Shown: positions 18,442 through 26,566, counted from the stretch's first letter. The stretch is DNA of 64,000 nt from Candidatus Thioglobus sp. NP1 (GCF_003326015.1 NZ_CP023860.1:1488001-1552000), one strand, 5' to 3'. The notes: generated by a model from the sequence alone, not told the origin. Numbers and translations are program-made.

Positions 18442-18461
18442 TTTAATTCTCCTTTTTATTT

Positions 18462-18911
18462 TTAATTAATAAAACCAAGTTGACGCCATGCCTCATAAGC
18501 GACAATTGACACACAATTTGATAGGTTTAAGCTTCTTGAGCCGTTTTGCATTGGAACGGTAATACCCTCATATTCATCCATTATCTCCTTTGGAAGACCT
18601 TTAGTTTCAGAGCCAAATAAAAATGAGTCGTGGCTAATATATTTAATATCTGCATAGCTCTTAGAGACTTTTGTGCTTACAAAATAAAGCTTAGAAGGGT
18701 TAGCTTTATCTAAATAATCGTCAAAATTTTCATATTCATAGACCTGTGCGAGCTCATTGTAATCGAGTCCAGCTCGCCTAAGACGCTTATCATTAATTTC
18801 AAATCCATAGGGCTTTATGAGGTGAAGATTTGCCCCCATATTTGCTGATAAACGAATAAGACTTCCTGTGTTACTTGGAATCTCAGGTTGGAACAACACT
18901 AAATTTAACAT
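18462..18911 (-). CDS. trmL: tRNA (cytidine/uridine-34 2'-O)-methyltransferase
   Basis: SPOUT-class methyltransferase that 2'-O-methylates the wobble base of certain leucine tRNAs. The 149-aa protein begins MLNLVLFQPEIPSNTGSLIR and contains the knot-forming blocks LFGSETKGLP and the MQNGSRSLNLSNCVSIVAYEAWRQ end typical of the YibK/TrmL group. The small size (no extra RNA-binding domain) also fits TrmL. It is divergent from prmC and followed by the small membrane-protein gene. Confidence 0.9.
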   Translation of the reverse strand: MLNLVLFQPEIPSNTGSLIRLSANMGANLHLIKPYGFEINDKRLRRAGLDYNELAQVYEYENFDDYLDKANPSKLYFVSTKVSKSYADIKYISHDSFLFGSETKGLPKEIMDEYEGITVPMQNGSRSLNLSNCVSIVAYEAWRQLGFIN

Positions 18912-18980
18912 ACTATTTTTTTTAAAAAAGTCATATTATCATCCCATAGAACATAAACTAATTATAAAAACTCGCTTGTT

Positions 18981-18988
18981 GATATAAT
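18981..18988 (+). promoter_or_regulatory. Candidate extended -10 promoter of prmC
   Basis: TGA precedes a perfect TATAAT (18983-18988), an extended -10 arrangement that can work without a good -35; none is seen. It is 68 bases before the prmC ATG. Weak evidence in such AT-rich sequence. Confidence 0.35.
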
Positions 18989-19055
18989 GTTTTTTATGAA
19001 ATATTACTTAGTAATAAGAAATTTTTTACAAGTCAAAGTAGTCTAAATTTACTCC

Positions 19056-19850
19056 ATGTCTGTAAGAAAATCCATCAAAGATTATCTAAAAGAGGATATT
19101 GAAGATATATCAAAGCTCTTAAGCTTGGCGCTTAAAAAATCTAAAGAACAATTATTTTCAAATCCTAATTATGAGCTTAATAATATTGAGCTCAATGCAC
19201 TTGATAATCTCATTGAACAACGCAATGATGGGAAGCCCTTTGCATATTTAAAAGGCTCTCAAGGGTTTTATGACCTTGACTTTATTGTCTCATCTGCTAC
19301 TTTAATTCCTAGACCTGAAACAGAATTATTAATTGATATTACACTAGATACATTCGATATAAATTCAAAAATAAATGCATTAGATCTTGGGACTGGTAGC
19401 GGAGTAATAGCTATTACACTTTCTGAAAAATACCTAAACTGGTCAATATCTGCAACGGATCAATCTATGGCAGCACTAAAAATTGCTCAGCTCAATACCG
19501 ATAAGAATATAAATTTTTACCATGGTAATTGGTTTGACCCACTTCCTAAAGAAAAATTTGATTTAATCGTTAGTAACCCTCCATATATAAATGATCATGA
19601 TCCACATCTTAAAAGTCTCGGCTATGAACCAATTGAGGCCTTAATTTCAGGAAGTGATGGACTAGATGATATTAGGAAAATTATTTTACAAGCACCACAA
19701 TTTCTGAATCAAGCTGGCTACCTTTTATTAGAACATGGCTATAATCAGAAAAATCATATTATTGATTTACTTAAAGAATCTTTTGAAAATATTAAGGCCT
19801 TTAAAGATATTAATAAAATTGACAGGGCGATTCTAGCGCAATTAAGGTAA
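19056..19850 (+). CDS. prmC: Peptide chain release factor N5-glutamine methyltransferase
   Basis: Methylates the glutamine of the GGQ motif in release factors RF1 and RF2. The 264-aa protein has an N-terminal helical domain (to about residue 80), the block GSQGFYDLDFIVSSATLIPR then PETE, the SAM-binding loop ALDLGTGSGVIAITL, and the catalytic SNPPYIN. prfA, the usual neighbour, is not present. Its last nine bases overlap the end of the convergent EamA transporter gene. Confidence 0.92.
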   Translation: MSVRKSIKDYLKEDIEDISKLLSLALKKSKEQLFSNPNYELNNIELNALDNLIEQRNDGKPFAYLKGSQGFYDLDFIVSSATLIPRPETELLIDITLDTFDINSKINALDLGTGSGVIAITLSEKYLNWSISATDQSMAALKIAQLNTDKNINFYHGNWFDPLPKEKFDLIVSNPPYINDHDPHLKSLGYEPIEALISGSDGLDDIRKIILQAPQFLNQAGYLLLEHGYNQKNHIIDLLKESFENIKAFKDINKIDRAILAQLR

Positions 19851-20789
19851 CTCAAAAAAATCGGCCTTTTTAATTGCAGACTTTTGCTGAGCTAAAATAA
19901 CCCCTGTAATAACAATGACTGCTCCGATTGCCTGGTGCCAAATCCAACTATCGCCAAGAAGAAAAAGCATAAACATCACATAAAAAGGAACAGCGTTTAG
20001 ATGAAAAGATGCTAACCCAATTCCTAAACGGCTTACTGCCTTAATCCAAAAAATTTGAGATATTCCTAAACCAAGCCATCCATAGATGAGAACTAAACCA
20101 AGATGTTCAAGAGTAATGAGTTCTAGAGATTCTGTAACTTCAAAAAAAATACTACATACAAAATATAATAGAATTGAAAGTCCAGCCATTCCAGATGATG
20201 TAACAGCTGTTTGCCCAAGAGTTGACATTCCAGGAAGATTTTTAACTGTTGCTCGAGAGCCCCATGCAAAAAGCATTACTCCAATAACGCCCATTAAGGC
20301 AGCAAAACCAATACCTTCATTGTTAAGGGATGCGCCTGATGCAATATAACCTCCTAAGAGAACTAAAATCACCCCACAGAAGAACCATAAAGTCATTTTC
20401 CGTCCATCTAGCAGCATTTCTAGTGAAACAGCAAATACTGGCATTGTAGCAACAGCTAATGCCGCAATTACAGGAGTTGTTAAGGCCTGCAGAATGAGGA
20501 TTAAAAATGCGCCAATTCCAAATCCAGTAACACCTATCAAAAAACCCTTAGCCCATTTAGCTGATTTGACTTTATCAACTTTTTCTATTGCCAGCCAGAT
20601 AATAAATATTAAAATAAATGAAAATACATTTCGAGCTGTCATAACACTAACAACATCCCAATCTTCTAATAAATATTCTGCAGCAGGAAAGCCCATTGCA
20701 AAAAGTAGGATTGAAAAAACACAAAGTAAATTTGATTTCAAAACCCCTAAATCTTTTTCAACTTTATCTTCTGAAGGTGATTCATTCAT
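19842..20789 (-). CDS. EamA/DMT-family transporter
   Basis: Ten-span inner-membrane protein of the drug/metabolite transporter superfamily, likely an exporter of amino acids or metabolites. Two EamA repeats are visible: about residues 15-150 (LLCVFSILLFAMGFPAAEYL to LVLLGGYIAS) and 165-300 (GFAALMGVIGVMLFAWGSRA to VIVITGVILAQQ). The ATG at 20789 gives 315 aa; a TTG at 20819 would add ten residues. Substrate cannot be deduced. It shares an upstream region with the divergent Cys/Met PLP-enzyme gene, which may or may not be meaningful. Confidence 0.8.
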   Translation of the reverse strand: MNESPSEDKVEKDLGVLKSNLLCVFSILLFAMGFPAAEYLLEDWDVVSVMTARNVFSFILIFIIWLAIEKVDKVKSAKWAKGFLIGVTGFGIGAFLILILQALTTPVIAALAVATMPVFAVSLEMLLDGRKMTLWFFCGVILVLLGGYIASGASLNNEGIGFAALMGVIGVMLFAWGSRATVKNLPGMSTLGQTAVTSSGMAGLSILLYFVCSIFFEVTESLELITLEHLGLVLIYGWLGLGISQIFWIKAVSRLGIGLASFHLNAVPFYVMFMLFLLGDSWIWHQAIGAVIVITGVILAQQKSAIKKADFFELP

Positions 20790-20884
20790 AGATTGTAAAA
20801 ATGTTATAACAATAAGCAAAATGGCAATATATCAGAAAATGTTAATTTAATATTTTTATTTAATTAAAGATGGTATTTTGAAGA

Positions 20885-20914
20885 TTGTCAAAAGTTAATT
20901 TCTAAATGTATAAT
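20885..20914 (+). promoter_or_regulatory. Strong promoter for the PLP enzyme-doeA operon
   Basis: TTGTCA (20885-20890, 5/6) and a perfect TATAAT (20909-20914) are separated by 18 bases. The predicted start is near 20921, about 98 bases before the start codon, leaving a long leader. This is among the best sigma-70 matches in the window. Confidence 0.6.
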
Positions 20915-20920
20915 CAAATT

Positions 20921-21018
20921 ATCAAGATAAAGGCTTTTCAAGCGCTGCCTTGAAAATAGGATACAAATGATTAATAATCATTTTTTTTTATAGTCAACGC
21001 AAATTTAAGGGGTAATCA
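20921..21018 (+). promoter_or_regulatory. Structured leader with terminator-like hairpin
   Basis: The leader holds a perfect 8-bp stem TTTTCAAG/CTTGAAAA (20935-20942 with 20949-20956, loop CGCTGC). A competing 5-bp pairing, AAGGC (20930-20934) with GCCTT (20947-20951), cannot form at the same time. Next is an AT-rich 8-bp hairpin (20965-20972 with 20976-20983), running into nine Ts ending at 20989. This resembles a transcription attenuator or small riboswitch expression platform. I could not match it to SAM-II or another known class by eye. An AAGGGG Shine-Dalgarno lies just before the ATG. Confidence 0.4.
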
Positions 21019-22212
21019 ATGCTTGATAAAAAAAATATTGGAAAATCTACTCAAAGTATTTGGGGTGGGGAACAAGAATATGAGCTTTATGAACGCTCAA
21101 CGCAAGTCCCAGTTGTCCACAGTGTTTCATTTGCATATAAAGATATTGATACTTGGCATAAAGTTGCCTTAAATGAAGCTGAGGGTCATATTTATTCCCG
21201 TAATACTAATCCAACAGTTCGTACCTTTGAAGATAAAGTCAAAGTTCTAGAAGGTGCTGAGGCTGCAACTAGTTTTTCCTCTGGTATGGCAGCAATAAGC
21301 AACACATTGGCAACATTTTTAACTACTGGTGATCGGATTGTTTCGATTAAAGATAGTTATGGCGGGACAAATGTAATTTTTAATGAATTTTTACCCCCAC
21401 TTGGAATTGAAGTTTCACTTTGTGAAACTGGAGATTACGAGCAATTAGAAGCTGAAATTTCAAAAGGATGTCAAGTTTTATATCTTGAAACACCAACTAA
21501 TCCCACAATTAAAATTACCGATATAAAACGTTTAAGTTTGGTAGCTAAAAAAGTTGGTGCATTGGTTGTTGTAGATAATACTTTTGCGACACCAATTAAC
21601 CAAAACCCATTAGAGCTTGGAGCTGATATAACTCTTCATTCTGCCTCTAAATACCTGGGTGGCCATGCAGATGCTCTTGGAGGAGTAATTTGTGGCAATC
21701 AAGATCTTGTTAAAAAGGTTTATCATTATCGTGAAATAAATGGCGCAACTCTTGCGCCAATGGATGCATACAGTCTTTTAAGAGGCATGAAAACTCTTAA
21801 GCTTAGAGTGCAAAGACAAAATGAAAATGCCATGATGATTGCAAACTATTTACAAAATCATCCAGCAGTTGAACAAGTTAATTACCCTGGTCTGGCATCC
21901 CATCCTGACCATGAAATAGCTAAAATGCAAATGCATGGAGGCTATGGGGGTATGTTAAGTTTTGCTGTTAAGGGAGGTTTAGATGCTATTAAAGAATTCC
22001 TACCAAAACTCAATTATGCTCATATGGCAGCCAATTTAGGTTGTGTTGAAACTGTTGTTGGGCCGCCATCGACTACGAGTCATGTTGAGTGCTCTGCTGA
22101 AGAGAGACTGGCTGCAGGTATTCCAGAAGGTTTGGTAAGATATTCAACTGGAATTGAGGATGTGGAAGATTTAATTGCTGACTTAGAACAAGCATTGAAA
22201 GTTATTTCATAA
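21019..22212 (+). CDS. Cys/Met-metabolism PLP enzyme (cystathionine gamma-synthase family)
   Basis: Fold-type I PLP enzyme, 397 aa, related to cystathionine gamma-synthase, cystathionine gamma-lyase, methionine gamma-lyase and O-acetylhomoserine sulfhydrylase. Visible: YSRNTNPT (59-66), SSGMAAISN near 88-96, YLETPTNPT (155-163), VVVDNTFATP with Asp186, and SASKYLGGHADALGG with the PLP Lys211. The exact reaction is not readable from motifs. A good promoter and structured leader precede it, and the ectoine hydrolase gene follows after 18 bases with its own AAGGA site, so the two form an operon. That context hints at a role in osmolyte nitrogen metabolism rather than plain methionine synthesis, but this is inference. 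Confidence 0.8.
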   Translation: MLDKKNIGKSTQSIWGGEQEYELYERSTQVPVVHSVSFAYKDIDTWHKVALNEAEGHIYSRNTNPTVRTFEDKVKVLEGAEAATSFSSGMAAISNTLATFLTTGDRIVSIKDSYGGTNVIFNEFLPPLGIEVSLCETGDYEQLEAEISKGCQVLYLETPTNPTIKITDIKRLSLVAKKVGALVVVDNTFATPINQNPLELGADITLHSASKYLGGHADALGGVICGNQDLVKKVYHYREINGATLAPMDAYSLLRGMKTLKLRVQRQNENAMMIANYLQNHPAVEQVNYPGLASHPDHEIAKMQMHGGYGGMLSFAVKGGLDAIKEFLPKLNYAHMAANLGCVETVVGPPSTTSHVECSAEERLAAGIPEGLVRYSTGIEDVEDLIADLEQALKVIS

Positions 22213-22230
22213 TATTTTAAGGATTAGATA

Positions 22231-23409
22231 ATGAAACAAGATAGAAGAAGATTTAGCAAAGAAGAGTACCTTGAAAGACAATTAAAGGTTCGTAACTCGA
22301 TGGAGAAATCAAATATAGATGCCTTAATTGTTTATGATCCTGCCAACATGTTTTGGCTGACTGGTTATGATGGCTGGTCATTTTATGTTCATCAGTGCGT
22401 GATAATTACAACCACTGGTGATCTGTTTTGGTATGGTAGAGGCATTGATGCAAAGGGTGCAGAACTAACTACAGATCTTGAACTTAATAACATTTTGTCT
22501 TATCCCGATGAATATGTAATGACCCCTGATAGACACCCAATGGAGTTTCTTGCCAATATCTTAAAAGAAAAAGGATTGCACACTAAAAAAATTGGACTAG
22601 AAAAAGATAACTATTTCTTTTCAGCAAGGGCAGCAGAGTCATTATACATTTCACTACCTTCGGCAACCTTTAGTGATCAAACAGGATTAGTTAATTGGCA
22701 AAGGGCAGTTAAATCAGAGACTGAAATTACATATATGAAGCGAGCAGGTAAAGTTATTGAAGGCGTGTATGAACGCGTCATGGCAGTTGCAGAACCCGGG
22801 ATGCGAAAAAATGATCTGGTAGCTGAAATATATCATGCAGGAGTTCAGGGGCATGAAGGTCATTATGGAGACTATGCCTCATTCGTTCCCCTTATTGGAG
22901 CTGGTGAAGAGGCTGCAGCCTGTCATATGACTTGGAATGACCAACCATTAAAAAATGAGGAGGGTATGTTTCTAGAACTTGGGGCTGCGTATGCGAGGTA
23001 TCACTGTCCATGTTCAAGGACGCTTTATTTAGGAACACCACCACAGCAATACTTAGATATTGAAAAAGTTATTAATGAGTGCATTGAAAATGCAATTGAA
23101 ATGTTTAAGCCAGGCAATACCTGTGCACAAATTTCTGATAACTTCACAGCTACTCTAAAAAAACATGGCTATGAAAAAAATAATCGATGTGGTTACCCTA
23201 TTGGCTGTAGCTATCCACCTGACTGGGGTGAGCGTACCATGAGTCTTCGTGGGACTGATAATACTGTTTTAGAAGAGAACATGACTTTTCATTTTATGCC
23301 TGCAATCTGGTTTGATGACTGGGGCTTTGAGATGACTGAGAGTATCCGTGTTGGAGCAAATGGCGGTGAGTGCCTATCAAACGTTCCCAGAAAGTTATTG
23401 GTTAAATAA
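22231..23409 (+). CDS. doeA: Ectoine hydrolase (DoeA/EutD family, M24 creatinase-like fold)
   Basis: In characterised relatives this enzyme opens the ectoine ring to N-acetyl-diaminobutyrate, the first step of ectoine use as carbon and nitrogen source. The 392-aa protein has the N-terminal creatinase-like domain (FWLTGYDGWSFYVHQCVI) and the pita-bread domain from about residue 165 (VNWQRAVKSETEITYMKRA). Family-typical stretches are EPGMRKNDLVAEIY, SYPPDWGERTMSLR and MTFHFMPAIWFDDWGFEMTE. The usual M24 metal-binding aspartates are replaced (FLELGAAYARYHCPCSRT), as in the metal-free creatinase/ectoine hydrolase branch. DMSP lyase DddP and aminopeptidase P were considered; these blocks fit neither. 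The deacetylase DoeB/EutE is not nearby. Confidence 0.82.
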   Translation: MKQDRRRFSKEEYLERQLKVRNSMEKSNIDALIVYDPANMFWLTGYDGWSFYVHQCVIITTTGDLFWYGRGIDAKGAELTTDLELNNILSYPDEYVMTPDRHPMEFLANILKEKGLHTKKIGLEKDNYFFSARAAESLYISLPSATFSDQTGLVNWQRAVKSETEITYMKRAGKVIEGVYERVMAVAEPGMRKNDLVAEIYHAGVQGHEGHYGDYASFVPLIGAGEEAAACHMTWNDQPLKNEEGMFLELGAAYARYHCPCSRTLYLGTPPQQYLDIEKVINECIENAIEMFKPGNTCAQISDNFTATLKKHGYEKNNRCGYPIGCSYPPDWGERTMSLRGTDNTVLEENMTFHFMPAIWFDDWGFEMTESIRVGANGGECLSNVPRKLLVK

Positions 23410-23429
23410 CTTTAATCTTAAAGTTATGT

Positions 23430-24158
23430 CTATAAGTTTTCTATGACTTGAGAAATTTGATCAAAAGTCGCTTGGTTAGATGTGAATACAGGCTTACCAA
23501 TTGCAGCCTCTATTTCAGGAATAATTTCTGCTGACCTCATCGCAGTACACGAGATAAAAATCGCATCAGCGTCCTCATGAATTGCCGCTTTCGCTGCTGT
23601 AATTATTTCCTCAGCAGGCAGCATAGCAACATCTCTATCGTCATCCATATCCATATGCATTGAAGACACCATTTCAACGCCATTGCGCTCTAAATAACCC
23701 CTTAAAAGCGAAGAAACCTCTTCGCTGTAAGGAGTTAAGACACTAATCTTTTTAAAGCCTCGTGCTTTGAAATTAGCTACTACAGCCTGGGAAGTAGATA
23801 AAACTTTTGCAGTTGGCTTACTTTCTTTAATTGCGTGCTCTATTGCTTCATCACCAACAATGGATGATGATGATGTGCAATTAAAAACCACTAAATCAAG
23901 GTCATAATTAGGAAGTATTAGGGCAGCAGCTTCAGTCAAGTCATCACCAATTGCAGCTAGAGACTGAGGCGTCATTGGATTAGCAAAATGAATTCGGTTG
24001 AAATAAAAGTCATAGTCTGGTTTTTTTTCTGAGTACATCCTTACAAAATCACGCTCAAAAGTAAAATCAGTATTCAAGACTATCAGACCAACTGATGGCC
24101 TATCCCTCCTCTCACTCAAAGCATCTGATATTTGATATTTTTTTGATTCTATAGTCAT
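23430..24158 (-). CDS. eutA: Ectoine utilisation protein EutA (Asp/Glu racemase-like)
   Basis: A 242-aa member of the maleate isomerase/arylmalonate decarboxylase branch of the Asp/Glu racemase superfamily. Family-like blocks are PSVGLIVLNTDFTFERDFV, FYFNRIHFANPMTPQSL, a first cysteine in VVFNCTSSSSIVG and a second in AIFISCTAMRSAEI, where the paired catalytic cysteines sit. TSNQATF near the end is typical of EutA. In alphaproteobacterial clusters eutA is grouped with eutBC and proposed to help convert hydroxyectoine to ectoine; its reaction is not settled. Here it faces doeA tail to tail (20-base gap) and starts six bases after the SMR gene. Maleate isomerase is the alternative. Confidence 0.75.
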   Translation of the reverse strand: MTIESKKYQISDALSERRDRPSVGLIVLNTDFTFERDFVRMYSEKKPDYDFYFNRIHFANPMTPQSLAAIGDDLTEAAALILPNYDLDLVVFNCTSSSSIVGDEAIEHAIKESKPTAKVLSTSQAVVANFKARGFKKISVLTPYSEEVSSLLRGYLERNGVEMVSSMHMDMDDDRDVAMLPAEEIITAAKAAIHEDADAIFISCTAMRSAEIIPEIEAAIGKPVFTSNQATFDQISQVIENL

Positions 24159-24164
24159 AATAAA

Positions 24165-24494
24165 TTAATTTTTAATTGATGTTGAAAAAAGGTGCATCAC
24201 TACAACTCCTGAGATAATTAAAGCCATACCAATAATTGATGCGAGATCAGGCATCTCCTTATAAATAATTGCCCCAGAACATGCAACCAAAACAATGCCT
24301 AATCCAGACCAAACAGCATACACCACGCCTAATGGCAATTCTCTTAAAGCTAGAGTCATTAACCAAAAAGAAACAAGGTAGAAGATAACCAAAAAGGTGG
24401 TTGGTACTAGCTTAGAAAACTCTTCTGTAGCCTTTAAAAGAGTTGTTCCAGCAACCTCAGCTGCAATAGCAAGTGCCAAATATACATAGGTCAT
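24165..24494 (-). CDS. Small multidrug resistance (SMR) family transporter
   Basis: A 109-aa, four-span membrane protein of the EmrE/Qac group. It begins MTYVYLALAIAAEVAGTTLL, which contains the essential membrane Glu (residue 13, in AEVAGTT). The third span carries GVVYAVWSGLGIVLVACSG and the fourth GMALIISGVVVMHL, both typical. It would function as a dimer exchanging protons for a cationic or zwitterionic solute. It is the first gene of a two-gene operon with eutA, behind a good promoter. A link to betaine- or ectoine-type solutes is suggested by that neighbour but unproven; toxic-cation export is the default expectation. Confidence 0.88.
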   Translation of the reverse strand: MTYVYLALAIAAEVAGTTLLKATEEFSKLVPTTFLVIFYLVSFWLMTLALRELPLGVVYAVWSGLGIVLVACSGAIIYKEMPDLASIIGMALIISGVVVMHLFSTSIKN

Positions 24495-24522
24495 TATGAT
24501 TAAAGTTTCTATAAAAAATCAC

Positions 24523-24551
24523 AGTATAACCTTAAGAAATAAATTTTACAA
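24523..24551 (-). promoter_or_regulatory. Promoter of the SMR-eutA operon
   Basis: On the minus strand TTGTAA (24551-24546) and TATACT (24528-24523) are separated by exactly 17 bases. The predicted start lies ~20 bases before the SMR start codon. It falls between rnpB and the SMR gene, so the operon need not depend on rnpB read-through. Confidence 0.5.
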
Positions 24552-24576
24552 AAGATTTAAAAGAAGAATAATTAAT

Positions 24577-24924
24577 GAAGTTGGCCTATAAGCCGGGTTC
24601 TGTTTGGCCGAAGCCTTGATAGTCATTCATCTATGATACTTGTCACCAAGCACCTTGAGCACTCTACCCGAAGACAACGCGAGCAGCGCCAATGCCTTCC
24701 TATTTGAGCTTGCTCCAAGTGGGGTTTACCATGCCACACTTATCACTAAGTGCGCGGTGAGCTCTTACCTCACCATTTCACCCTTACCTATCGAGATAGG
24801 CGGTTTATTTTCTGCTGCACTTTCCGTCGTATCACTACGCCTAGCAGTTAACTAGCACTTTACTCTATGGAGCCCGGACTTTCCTCCCAATGCTAATGCA
24901 TTCGGCGACTATCCGGCCAACTTC
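24577..24924 (-). ncRNA. rnpB: RNase P RNA, bacterial type A
   Basis: Catalytic RNA of RNase P, which removes 5' leaders from tRNA precursors. Read on the minus strand it begins GAAGTTGGCC and ends with the complementary 3' strand (AACCCGGCTTATAGGCCAAC). The conserved P4/J regions are present: GAGGAAAGTCCGGGCTCCAT near the 5' end, then GGGTGAAATGGTGAGGTAAG and AGATGAATGACTATC near the 3' end. Its ~348-base length is close to that of E. coli (377). A perfect -10 TATAAT lies just upstream. Ends are estimated from the terminal helix and may be off by a few bases. Confidence 0.95.
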
Positions 24925-24931
24925 AAGGAAA

Positions 24932-24937
24932 ATTATA
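24932..24937 (-). promoter_or_regulatory. rnpB -10 element
   Basis: Minus-strand TATAAT (plus strand ATTATA) ends 7 bases before the inferred 5' end of RNase P RNA, exactly where a -10 should be. No good -35 is seen 16-18 bases further upstream. Confidence 0.5.
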
Positions 24938-24986
24938 CGCTAGGAAAGGAATATTTAAATATAGTGCAATAAAAACTGAAATTTAC

Positions 24987-26483
24987 TTAGCTCGAATAAG
25001 TTACTGGGATACTAGTTGCAGCTTTATGGATGTTTTCTCCACTGGTATCAACAGCAACAGTCACAGGCATATCTTTCACTTCAAGCTCATAGATTGCCTC
25101 CATTCCCATTTCTTCAAAGGCAACAACTTTTGCCTTCTTGATAGATTTAGAAATCAAATAAGCCGCTCCACCTACTGCGATTAAATAACTTGCTTTATGT
25201 TTTTTAATACTTTCAATTGTTGAATCGCCCCGCTCTGCCTTGCCTATCATTCCAAGAATTCCAGTATTCTCTAACATCATATCAGTAAACTTATCCATTC
25301 TAGTAGCAGTGGTTGGGCCAGCTGGACCAATTACTTCATCACCAACTGCCTCGACAGGGCCCACATAATAAATAAATTTATTATCAAAATTTACACCATT
25401 TGGTAATCCCTCGCCACTTTCAAGCATTGACTTAAGTCGCTTATGAGCGGCATCTCTTCCAGTAATAATAGTTCCCGATAAGAGCAATGTATCTCCTATA
25501 TTCCAGTCATCCATTTGAGATTGAGTCAAGATATTTAGATCAACTTTAGTATATTTGGAAATATCCATCTCTAAATCTGGGTAAAGACTCATATCAATCT
25601 CTGGTAATTCAGCAACACCTGAACCATCTAATGAAAAATGGACATGGCGAGTAGCTGCACAATTTGGAATCATTGCAACTGGGAGTGATGCAGCATGTGT
25701 TGGATGATCCTGAATCTTGACATCAAGAACTGTAGTAAGACCGCCTAATCCTTGAGCGCCAATTCCAAGATTATTGATCTTATCAAAGAGGTCAATTCTA
25801 AGTGATTCAATATTAGTATGCTCAGTTTTATCTTTAATCTTATTAATATCTATAGGTTCCATCAAGACTGATTTAGCCATTAGCATTGCTTTTTCAGCAG
25901 TCCCTCCGACTCCAATACCTATTATTCCTGGAGGGCACCAACCAGCTCCCATTGTAGGAATTGTTTTTAATATCCAATCAGTTAAGTTATCATCTGGATT
26001 TAGAACTGTAAATTTCGACTTGTTCTCAGAGCCACCACCCTTAGCTGCAACTGTAATGTCTAGAGTGTTACCTTTAACAAACTTAGTATGAATTACAGCA
26101 GGGGTATTATCTTGAGTATTTTTTCTGCTAAATAGTGGGTCACTAACTATAGAAGCCCTTAAAAGATTATTAGAATCGTTGTATGCCCTTCTCACACCCT
26201 CATTAACCATCTCTTCAAGAGAAAGTTCACTATCCCATGTCACATCCATTCCAACTTCAATAAAAACATTTACTATTCCCGTATCCTGACAAATTGGTCT
26301 TTTACCCAGCGCGCACATCTTGGAATTTATTAAAATCTGTGAAATGGCATTTTTCGCACTTTGATTTGTTTCATTTTCATAAGCCAAAACCATCGCCTTA
26401 ATAAAATCAGGTGAATGATAATAAGAGATATATTGCAAAGAAGAGTAGATACTTTCTACTAAATGTTCTTGTTTAATAATCAT
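24987..26483 (-). CDS. fumA: Fumarate hydratase, class I (iron-sulfur)
   Basis: Interconverts fumarate and malate in the TCA cycle using an oxygen-labile [4Fe-4S] cluster. The 498-aa protein has the alpha-like half first (KRPICQDTGIVNVFIEVG with a cluster cysteine; AAKGGGSENKSKF; MGAGWCPPGIIGIGVGG) and the beta-like half from about residue 330 (GDTLLLSGTIITGRDAAHKR; YVGPVEAVGDEVIGPAGPTT). No class II (FumC-type) signature is present. The gene sits between rnpB and mreB and is divergent from mreB. It would link the succinate dehydrogenase and malate dehydrogenase encoded at 55.8-60 kb. Confidence 0.92.
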   Translation of the reverse strand: MIIKQEHLVESIYSSLQYISYYHSPDFIKAMVLAYENETNQSAKNAISQILINSKMCALGKRPICQDTGIVNVFIEVGMDVTWDSELSLEEMVNEGVRRAYNDSNNLLRASIVSDPLFSRKNTQDNTPAVIHTKFVKGNTLDITVAAKGGGSENKSKFTVLNPDDNLTDWILKTIPTMGAGWCPPGIIGIGVGGTAEKAMLMAKSVLMEPIDINKIKDKTEHTNIESLRIDLFDKINNLGIGAQGLGGLTTVLDVKIQDHPTHAASLPVAMIPNCAATRHVHFSLDGSGVAELPEIDMSLYPDLEMDISKYTKVDLNILTQSQMDDWNIGDTLLLSGTIITGRDAAHKRLKSMLESGEGLPNGVNFDNKFIYYVGPVEAVGDEVIGPAGPTTATRMDKFTDMMLENTGILGMIGKAERGDSTIESIKKHKASYLIAVGGAAYLISKSIKKAKVVAFEEMGMEAIYELEVKDMPVTVAVDTSGENIHKAATSIPVTYSS

Positions 26484-26502
26484 ATTTATTTAGGCTTCTG
26501 TA

Positions 26503-26531
26503 TTGTCTAATTAGGGCAAACAGGTTATATT
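26503..26531 (+). promoter_or_regulatory. Probable mreB promoter
   Basis: TTGTCT (26503-26508) and TATATT (26526-26531) are 17 bases apart, 4/6 and 5/6 matches. Transcription would begin near 26538, ~38 bases before the mreB ATG. It lies in the 92-base divergent gap with fumA. Confidence 0.5.
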
Positions 26532-26566
26532 ATATCCTCTATTCATATTAATCAATACTTTGCTAG

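Noticed and set aside
20921-21018. SAM-II or related known riboswitch
   Set aside because: The expected H-type pseudoknot sequences (GCGC...GCUAAA-like elements) are not present; only a generic attenuator-like layout is.
22231-23409. DMSP lyase DddP or aminopeptidase P
   Set aside because: All share the M24 fold, but blocks such as SYPPDWGERTMSLR and the loss of the metal-ligand aspartates fit the ectoine hydrolase/creatinase branch, and DddP's own conserved stretches are absent.
24640-24855. Open frame on the plus strand within 24.6-24.9 kb
   Set aside because: It is the complement of RNase P RNA, not a protein gene.
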